This document shows positions 54,004 to 61,795 of a stretch of DNA of 64,000 nt, in pieces. Origin of the DNA: Pseudopyrenochaeta lycopersici (Eukaryota > Ascomycota > Dothideomycetes > Pleosporales > Pseudopyrenochaetaceae); assembly GCA_003313425.1 (NCBI GenBank), contig NHZP01000042.1:248001-312000 (forward strand), given 5' to 3'. The position numbers and the translations under genes were made by a program. The stretch's first letter is position 1. The number at the start of each line of letters is the position of its first letter. Under the pieces are notes generated by a model. That model ran no database searches. It was not told the origin of the DNA and saw only the letters and a program-made list of their open reading frames with translations.

Positions 54004-56125
54004 CCGTGTCCGTGCGCGCAACGCCCGGAGTCGCGCAACGCCCGATCAACAAAAAAGTACCCCATACTCTGACGCGTAACAACACAACAACGATGACTGC
54101 AATTGATAATGCGCTTGCAGAGATTAATGCTCTAAAGTCCGGCGAAAAACTTTGCTATCAAAAAATAGCTGCTAACCATGGTGTTGATCGGTCAACGTTG
54201 TCGCGGAGGCACAAGCAGATTCAGGCACCACGCGCAATTAAGGACACCAACCAACAGAAGCTCAACCTACAACAAGAGGAGGAGCTTGTGAAGTATATAG
54301 AAGGACTTACAGCGCGTCGCCTGCCACCTACAAGAGATATGATACGAAATTTCGCCTCGACAATTGCGCGAGAGGCAGTATCTGATAGCTGGGTTACGCG
54401 CTTCATGAACAGGCACAAAGATCGCCTCACACCACAATGGACGACGGCCATGGACTCTGTTCGCCACGCCGCTGATTCTGGTGATAAGTACAAGCTGTAC
54501 TTTAATCTACTGCAGCACAAAATAACAGAGTATAACGTTGACGCTGAGCACACGTATAATATGGATGAAAAGGGCTTCATGATTGGAGTCGTTGGCAGGT
54601 CAAAGAGGATCTTTAGTAAGAGGAGATGGGAGAAGAAGGAGGTCAGGGCATCACTCCAAGATGGCAATCGTGAGTGGATTACACTCCTGGCATGTGTGTG
54701 TGCCGATGGATCTGCGTTGCCGCCAGGCCTTATCTATCAGGCTGCCGGCAAGGCTGTACAATCAAGCTGGGTACAGAGTATAGACCCAAGAAAGCACTCA
54801 GTACACTTCACTACGTCCCCCTCTGGCTGGACGAACGATGACGTAGGCCTGGCTTGGCTTGAACAGGTGTTTGATCGCTACACTAAGAAGAAAGCTCGAA
54901 GAAAGTACCGGCTATTAATCGTTGATGGCCATGGGTCTCACCTGACGATGGATTTCATTAGGTACTGCGACGACAACAAGATACTATTGGCTATCTTTCC
55001 TCCACATTCAACCCACACGCTTCAGCCGCTAGATGTAGTCTGCTTTAAGCCTCTTTCATCAAACTACACAAATGAGCTGACTCAACACACTCACCGAAGC
55101 ATGGGATGGCTCCCCATTAAAAAAGGCGACTTCTTCCCTCTATTCTGGAAGGCCTGGGTGAGCAGCTTCACTGTAGCGACTGTACTTAGGTCCTTCGAAG
55201 TTACGGGTATAGCACCTATTAACCCTAACAAAATCCTTAATAGATTCACTGACGACGCCTCAGAGGCCTCAATGTCACAAGAGTCCTCTACTTCGTGCTA
55301 CAGCAGAGAGGATTGGCTTAAAGTACAGTCGCTCATTCGCTCTGCAGTGAAGGATGAGCGCAGTAAGGAGTCACGGAAGCTTGGCCGCTCACTCCACCAT
55401 CTCTCAGTTCAAAATGAGCTACTCCACCATGAGATGAAGGGCCTCAAGGAGGCGTTGACTACTAAGGAGAAGCATAAGAAGAAGCAACAGGTCTTGCCTC
55501 TCCAACAGCGCAAGGAGTACCATGGTGGAGCTGTTTTCTGGTCGCCAAGTAAGAGGCGTGAGGCTGAGTTTCGTCAGAGAGTGATGGAGCGTGAGGAGAA
55601 GGAGGAACAACTCAAAAAAGCTGAGATGAAGGAGTTGAAGCAGTCCAATAAGCTGTACAAGGAGAAGCTTGAACAGGAGAAGCGTGTTGCGCGAGAGGCA
55701 CTCAAGATAGAGAGGGAGAAGGCGAAGGCTGAGAAGGCTGAACAAACAGCTGAACGCGCACGTCAGCGAGCAGCGCGCACCGCTGAAGAAGCTCTACAAT
55801 TATCCCAAAAGGGTAAGAGGAAGGCTTCATGGCCACCCACACAGAAGAACAAGCGTCAGAAACGTGTGGTTGATGCTGTGGGTGGCGGCGCAGCTACAGA
55901 GGCTGTTCCTCCCGCCCTAGCTGTCACCACGCGCCTCGGCCGCAGAGTCAACCTTCCAGAAAGATTTGAATAGGCTAAATTGATCGCAAGCATCACTATA
56001 CTACTCCACCACAAAATCTCGTGATAATAGCTATTGTGTGTGGCTCTACAGCCTCATTTTTGGGTGACCTGTTGGGGTGGTTCGCGGGCGTTGCGCGACT
56101 CCGGGCGTTGCGCGCACGGACACGG
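54004..56125 (+). mobile_element. intact pogo-like element, 2122 bp
   Basis: Perfect termini (CCGTGTCCGTGCGCGC..., inverted at right) are flanked by TA at 54002-54003 and 56126-56127. Within each end GCGCAACGCCCG occurs twice as a direct repeat. The element lies between copia gag and pol. Two further copies, A and C, are in this window. Confidence 0.96.
54093..55973 (+). CDS. pogo-like transposase, intact, 626 aa
   Basis: The ATG at 54093 (MTAIDNALAEINALKSGEKL) is chosen over an earlier in-frame ATG at 54006, which lies in the terminal repeat. Order: helix-turn-helix (CYQKIAANHGVDRSTLSRRH), CENP-B/Tc5-like domain (EEELVKYIEGL...VSDSWVTRFMNRHKDR), DDE_1 core with Asp in YNMDEKGFMIG, LLIVDGHGSHLT and LQPLDVVCFKPL, then DFFPLFWKAW and TGIAPINPNKIL. 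The last 200 residues are a Lys/Glu/Arg-rich coiled coil ending in a basic patch. No stop or frameshift. It would bind the terminal repeats and insert at TA. Confidence 0.95.
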   Translation: MTAIDNALAEINALKSGEKLCYQKIAANHGVDRSTLSRRHKQIQAPRAIKDTNQQKLNLQQEEELVKYIEGLTARRLPPTRDMIRNFASTIAREAVSDSWVTRFMNRHKDRLTPQWTTAMDSVRHAADSGDKYKLYFNLLQHKITEYNVDAEHTYNMDEKGFMIGVVGRSKRIFSKRRWEKKEVRASLQDGNREWITLLACVCADGSALPPGLIYQAAGKAVQSSWVQSIDPRKHSVHFTTSPSGWTNDDVGLAWLEQVFDRYTKKKARRKYRLLIVDGHGSHLTMDFIRYCDDNKILLAIFPPHSTHTLQPLDVVCFKPLSSNYTNELTQHTHRSMGWLPIKKGDFFPLFWKAWVSSFTVATVLRSFEVTGIAPINPNKILNRFTDDASEASMSQESSTSCYSREDWLKVQSLIRSAVKDERSKESRKLGRSLHHLSVQNELLHHEMKGLKEALTTKEKHKKKQQVLPLQQRKEYHGGAVFWSPSKRREAEFRQRVMEREEKEEQLKKAEMKELKQSNKLYKEKLEQEKRVAREALKIEREKAKAEKAEQTAERARQRAARTAEEALQLSQKGKRKASWPPTQKNKRQKRVVDAVGGGAATEAVPPALAVTTRLGRRVNLPERFE

Positions 56126-56127
56126 TA

Positions 56128-59100
56128 GTGCTGCGTTCAACGCTGCATCTTTCCAAGCCGAGCATTTAGACTACCCACTAAGACACTCCTTCATCCTAGA
56201 CTCGGGCTCGACGATCCACGTCACGAACGACCGATCTCGACTTCGAAGCCTGCGTCCTCCCGTTACGGCAGATTACATACTGGCTGGGAACACACAAATT
56301 TTGATACAAGGATATGGAACAGTGTGGCTCAACCTAAGAGGGCCATATGGACCAACAAGGCTCGTGCTGAACGATGTGGCATGGTGTCCAGAGATCCTAT
56401 GCAATCTAGTCTCATTTAGATTGCTTAGACAACAGGGCGTGTGGTGGGACAATAAGAATGAGCCTACGACTCTCAAGAAGCGAGACGACTCAACAATCGC
56501 ATGCCTAAAAGAAGCACATGGACAATGGATACTCGAGCAAGAAGACGAGATGCAGGCAGCATTTCACATAAGAACAATCAATTCTCGATCAAAGCGAGCA
56601 CCACAGAAAGCTGACGCGATGCGCTGGCATAAACGCATGGGACATCCAGGGCCGGCAGCTATCGAACACCTAGTCCAGCAATCTGAGGGGTGGCGCATTA
56701 AGGGAGTTACAACAGTCAAGTGCGACGCGTGCGGAAGAGCCAAAACTAAGCGGCAAATACGACGCACACCTCGATCAAACCACGAAGGCCCAGGAGAAAG
56801 ACTAGCTATTGACTTCCATTCTTATGAGGAGGGAAGCTCAACGAAGGAGAAGAGTCAAATGCTCGTCACTGATCGATACTCCGGTTTCCTATGGGACTTT
56901 TACTTCAAGGACAATCGACTTGGGAAGTCAATCATCAGGTTACTAGATATTATTGTCCAGTTCCTGAAGAAGCAGTACAACATTACTGTTAAAGTGATCG
57001 AATGTGATGGTGAGATTGCAACTACGAAGCCGGAGGTAGCACGATGGTGTACCGCGCAAGCAATACGACTCGAGCCTTCAGCTCCAGATACCCAAGCACA
57101 AAACGGTGGTGCTGAACGCTCAGGGGGTGTAGTCAAAGATAAATCTCGCGCGATGAGGCTAGACGCAAACTTGCCGTGGGAGCTGTGGCCAGAGATTACA
57201 CGAGCAGCGGTGTATCTATACAATCGAACGCCGAACTACTCGAATCATTGGAAGTCACCGTACAAAGTCTTCTTCACATTTGCAGCTCTCCGAAACGGTA
57301 TCGTCACAACACCTCAAAAACCGAACCTGGCACACCTAAAAGCATATGGCTGCAAGGCCTTTGCCTTGACTGATGACACTCTTCGAGGCAAATCACGACT
57401 CCAACGTCTTGATCCGCGAGCTTGGATTGGATACCTAGTTGGATATCGATCGTCCAGTATCTACAGGATCTGGATTCCAACGATGGGCAAGGTGATCAGC
57501 ACTCGAGACGTAGTGTTCGATGAAGACACGATATTCAACGGGAAGACAGAAGACATTATGGACAATCTCATGCACAGCACCTTGAACGAGATAGCTGCAT
57601 GGGTGAGATCCGCTGAGCTTCCAGAACCTACCCACGATCAACCAGAGACTGAAACGTTCTTTGAAGATGATACAACACAGGATACTGAGTCAACCCAAGA
57701 ATATGATAGCCCAGGATACCGCCAAGGAAGGAAGACGGGGTACACCTATCCTACGCCACCAGCGACTCCACCGCCGGTAGCGCTGCTTGCGCATCTGCTA
57801 GCAGGCGCTTATCAGGAAGACACTCAAGACTCAGATGCTTCATCAAAGACCGTCCCATGGAAGGCCGCATTCATGGCTGGGACACAGGCTGGGAACATCG
57901 GAACGTACGAAGGCAGGCCAGTGGATAAAGCTCAAATGAAACGAATGCTGGCACAAGGACTAAGGCCTCATCTCAACCAACTTCCACCGCCACCGTCAAC
58001 CCAGAGGCAGGTAGAAGAACATCCACTCAGAGACTACTGGAAGAAAGCCCAGAGAGAGCATCTTAAGAGTCATGAGCACATGAAATCATGGTCTGAAGTG
58101 CCCGCAAAGAAAGTAAAAGTAAAGGGTCAACAGATCTTAGACTGCATGTGGGTGTACACCTACAAGCTCGACAAGGACTATCGCTTTAAGAGCTGTAAGG
58201 CGCGATTAGTCGTCCGAGGAGACCAACAGAGAAATATTACTTCTCAGGAAACCTATGCAGCTACTCTCGCGAGCCGTTCGTTTCGAATGCTGATGGCGAT
58301 CGCTGCTCATTTCAATCTTGAGCTCAAACAGTACGACGTCACGAATGCTTTCGTTCATGCAGCAATGGACCGAGAGATCTACATGAGAATGCCACATGGC
58401 TATCGGAAGCCTAGGACAGTGCTGCAAGTCAACAAGGCCTTATATGGGCTCCGAATATCACCAGTCCTCTGGCAGAAGGAATTCACATCAACCCTCAAGA
58501 AACTGGGCTTTCAGAGTGTCCCTCACGAGCCATGCTGTCTATTTAAAGACGGAATTATCATATTCTTCTATGTCGACGATATCATTCTTGCATACAGCAA
58601 GCAGAAGGAGACTGAAGCCCAACAAGCGATTCAACATCTTAGAGACAAGTACTCAATAACTGGCGGAGATGATCTTCAATGGTTTCTTGGAGTTGAAGTC
58701 ATCAGGAACCGAGAGCAGCGCAAGACCCAGCTATCACAAGCAGCATACGCGGACAAGATCAGCCGTTTAGTCGACAGAAAGGACATCCGACACGACACTC
58801 CAATGGCGGCCATTGAACTCAAGCCTCGGGAAGGCCTGGCTACTCTTTCAGAAATCAACAGGTACCAGCGAAAGATTGGATCTCTAATGTTTGCAGCTGT
58901 GACTACTCGTCCAGACATTGCATTCGCGACGTCACGACTAGCACGCTTTCTGATGAATCCGGGACAGGAGCATCATGATGCAGCCGATCGAGTTCTCCTC
59001 TACCTGCAGAGCACCAGAAATCGAGCGCTCGAGCTCGGCGGAGATAGTCGACTTGAAATCGCGAGCGACGCCTCTTTTGCCGATAACACACTAGACAGAA

Positions 59101-59602
59101 AGAGCTCACAGGGATATACAATCAAGTTGTTTGGTGGCTTGATAGCTTGGAAAGCAAGCAAGATACAGTCACAACCTCGACGACAGAAGCTGAGCTTCTT
59201 GCGCTATCACAAGTTGCAAAAGAAGCTATATTCATATCACGACTACTCAAGGAACTGCAAATCAAACTGCCTGAGGACACAATCACGATACAATGCGATA
59301 ACACTCAAACCATCCGGCTAATTAATGAAGAGGTCTCACGGTTGCAAACCAAGCTTCGGCATATAGACATTCACAATCATTGGCTGAGACAGGAAGTGTT
59401 AAGAAGAAGTATTCGGGTCATCTATGTCCAATCGGCTGACATGCTAGCTGATGGGTTTACAAAGGCGCTGCCAGCCAACAAATGGGCACAATTTCTAAGC
59501 CAAATGGGCCTTGTAGAGCGCACAGGAAGCAGAGATCTAACAGCAGAGCGCCTTGAAGAGATCCAAAGCCAAATTGAGAAGCTAGAGATCGAGCAGGCGT
59601 AG
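56128..59602 (+). pseudogene. copia pol, one 4-bp deletion in RNase H
   Basis: The frame is open from the pogo edge (SAAFNAASFQAEHLDY) to about 59155. Order: protease (FILDSGSTIHV), GAG-pre-integrase (MRWHKRMGHPG, then KCDACGRAK), integrase (AIDFHSYEEG, IECDGEI, QAQNGGAERSGGVVKDKSRA), RT (CMWVYTYKLDKDYRFKSCKA, ITSQETYAA, YDVTNAFVHAAMDREIYMRM, FYVDDIILA), RNase H (IASDASFADN). At 59150-59162 the frame changes; the second frame continues TVTTSTTEAELLALSQVAKE, IQCDNTQTIRLI and ends at 59602. The deletion fits loss of one CAAG in a CAAG tandem. No nonsense codons, so RIP has not acted here. Confidence 0.92.
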
Positions 59603-59705
59603 CTAGACGGTGATCGACGCTTCTTGCACACGAGCTCTAGGCTTATTAGAAGACAATATAAGCAGTTCTTCTCCAGCTTGAAACGGTTTCCAAGCTGAGG
59701 GGGTG

Positions 59706-59883
59706 TGTCAGATAAGAGGCATAAAAGCTGAAGTACCCGAATACTGCATCGTGGACGGTATCACCTATGTATCACCGATGTATCAGGCCCGTGTTTATAA
59801 AGGAGAGAGAACAGAACTAAGAATGAACACAATCACGATCAACACATAATCCATTATCGCAATCATCCATTTCTGAAAAGCGC
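59706..59883 (+). repeat. copia 3' LTR, truncated and different from the 5' LTR
   Basis: It starts TGTCAGATAAGAGGCATAAA after the polypurine tract. Its second half (AACACATAATCCATTATCGC, then CAATCATC) matches the solo LTRs at 61088 and 40744, not the 5' LTR at 49692. The final about 20 bp ending TGACA are missing, and the sequence passes into a MULE relic at GCGCG. Confidence 0.75.
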
Positions 59884-60831
59884 GATTATTATTATCCTTC
59901 TTAACAGCGAATACCTAGTCTACTGTAGATAAGTTATCTAGCAACGTCTCTACTAGGCTCCTTCTATTCAGGTGCTTCTCTCTAACTGCCTTCCTCTCGC
60001 TACAAATGTTTGTAGCAGTAACTAGGGTGTCCTAATCCTCCCTTTAAATAGCAGCTAGTATCTACATTAGCCGTACTCTAGCATGCGTTATTAACTTGAT
60101 TACCTCTTTCTATGTAACTGTACGCCTACGGTAAACATTGTGCGCGCTAAGGTTAATTAATCGACAGTAGTTATGGTTCTAGTTCTGCACCTCCAGCCTC
60201 TACTAATTACTCTTGTCAGAATTTAATGCATGTTTTGGTCAGAGTGGATGATCATTTATTGTTGTTCTGTCTGTTCTTTTCTATAGCTCCTCTGCTTCCG
60301 GAGGTTCCGTAGATCGCAATAGTTATCGGTCCTACTATTTATCGCTCTTTCCTTGTATTTGACAATCTGACAACTCTGCTTCACCTTAAAGATAACAAGC
60401 TTAAAGGGGCATCTAGTAGAGCGCGTACTTATACTTAGGATCTTTGCAGTTAAATTATAATTTTTCCTAAAATAATTATAATAGTAGTAGTAACGTGTTT
60501 TGACCTTACAGTTATGAGGTAAACTCCGCTTAAGGACAAAGCTGTAGCCATGCTGCATGCCGTGCATTTTAAGCGCATCATACGCTTCTTTAAAGGAGCT
60601 GTAGACCTAGTCCAGTAGGGCCGCAATGTCTTCTATAGTAAGGTACACAAGACGAGCGTGCGAACTCAACACCAGCGATTCTATGGTTGTGTCCATCTGC
60701 TACATAGACGCGGCAGTGTCGCGATAGTGTCTCGTCCATAGATTACGCACTAAGCCAAGTAGAGCGATTAATTTCCGCTAAATTAGCACTGGGGACAAAT
60801 CTCAAAAACGTGGGGACAAATCTCAGCAGCC
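59884..60831 (-). pseudogene. third FAR1/MULE copy, heavily RIP-mutated fragment
   Basis: The minus strand reads the same protein as the MULEs at 33.7-39.3 kb: HGMQHGYSFVLKRSLPHN, KVKTRYYYYYNYFR, ILSISTRSTRCPFKLVIFK, ending in the counterpart of STADWVFAVRKDDNNR at about 59890. The terminus has two GGGGACAAATCTCA units (60791, 60812) and GCAGCC. The core and C-terminus are absent, cut at the copia LTR. Most Gln, Arg and Trp codons are stops. Confidence 0.8.
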
Positions 60832-60878
60832 TAACCAGTTATTCGAATAACCATATTGTAACCATATGCCCAGGTATG
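60832..60878. repeat. second copy of the 47-bp palindrome-bearing repeat
   Basis: It matches 19916-19962 except for three bases. Two of the differences fall in the palindrome and keep it perfect (GTTATTCGAATAAC). It directly follows the MULE terminus. Confidence 0.8.
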
Positions 60879-61005
60879 CTGTTACAGCTGTATTGTGCTT
60901 ACAAATACGCTTCTAGAACTTACCTCTCCTTATCTGCAAAATGGAGCCTAATAGTGCTTTATGCTTAAACTAGAAGTTTATACCAAGATTATTTGTAGTT
61001 TAATG

Positions 61006-61553
61006 ATGCGAGAAGGCGCTTCTTGACGGCTTCGATTCTCGACTGTTACACGTGGAACTCCGTGCGCATGAAGGCCGACAAGGTTCTTGTCAGATACATG
61101 CTACTCTACCAGGCAATGTCAGTAGTAGGCAATATAGTAGGGCCGATACGACGGAAGTCCCGGAAGTATAAAAGGCAAGAGAACACAGTAGAAAAAAGAA
61201 GAACAAGAAAAAACACATAATCAATTATCGCAATCATCACTTTCTGAAAAGCGCATTTCAGCATTTTATCTGACAGTTCTGCTCCGTGTTCCGAAGTGGT
61301 TGCAAGTACTTTGCAATGGACATCCTGTTCCTGTATAGGTAGGCGGCAACTATACGCGGAAGAGCAACAGCAGCTCGAGAGACAACGAAAGCCGGCTAAA
61401 AGCTCTGTACCCGCTATTCCTCTTATCACCATAACAAACGTGCTTCCTGGGCCGTCCCATTCAATGCCGGATCAGCCCATAGTCGCGCCTTCCATGCCCC
61501 GTCTCGTTATTCCTGGCTTCTGGGATCTTGCGGTGGAAGAATACACTGACTAG
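61006..61553 (+). pseudogene. ORF remnant split by a solo LTR
   Basis: The frame CEKALLDGFDSRLLHVELRA continues to GRQGS at 61087 and, after removal of the LTR and one copy of GTTCT, continues as APCSEVVASTLQWTSCSC, RRQLYAEEQQQLERQRK and ends VIPGFWDLAVEEYTD at 61553 (TAG, where TGG would fit). So the LTR inserted into an open frame. The Gln/Arg-rich helix and the short PGFWDLAVEEY end look like parts of repeat-encoded fungal proteins, but I cannot name the family. Confidence 0.5.
61088..61275 (+). repeat. solo copia-type LTR, 188 bp, perfect 5-bp duplication
   Basis: It runs from TGTCAGATACATGCTAC to GCATTTTATCTGACA, flanked by GTTCT at 61083-61087 and 61276-61280. A TATA-like ATAAAAGG is inside. 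It is related to the 3' half of the copia 3' LTR at 59706 and to the solo LTR at 40744. Confidence 0.93.
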
Positions 61554-61795
61554 CAGTTGTCGCAAGTTAGATGTGGGACTCTGACTGTTGGCCTACGGAA
61601 TCAAAGGTGCAATTGACCTTTGCTGTCGGTGTTCGTTTTCGCTAGCCTGATATTTTCATCCCCTCCGAGTCTCTTCTTAGCTGCTGCATTCCATTTGAGG
61701 AGCATGAGAACTATATATTAAATCTTTAGCGATCCTTGTTGACGCCTGAAAAGTAGACGCCGCCAAAAGCTATTAATTCCCAAGGCCAATCCGAG

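Larger units (their letters stand above)
49692..59883 (+). mobile_element. copia-type retrotransposon carrying hAT and pogo insertions
   Basis: Order: 5' LTR (49692-49861), gag split by a hAT element, pogo-like insertion, pol (protease, integrase, RT, RNase H), polypurine tract (GAGGGGGTG ending 59705) and 3' LTR (59706 to about 59883). Integrase before RT defines Ty1/copia. Without its two insertions it would be about 5.2 kb. The two LTRs are not the same sequence and the outer flanks belong to different transposons (mariner-like at left, MULE at right), so the locus was rearranged. Confidence 0.9.

Noticed and set aside
54006..54092. Start of the pogo transposase at the first in-frame ATG
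   Set aside because: Those 29 codons are translated terminal inverted repeat; the ATG at 54093 begins the conserved protein.
56034..56127. N-terminus of copia pol as an independent start codon
   Set aside because: The Met and following residues are coded by the right end of the pogo element; pol sequence begins only after its TA.
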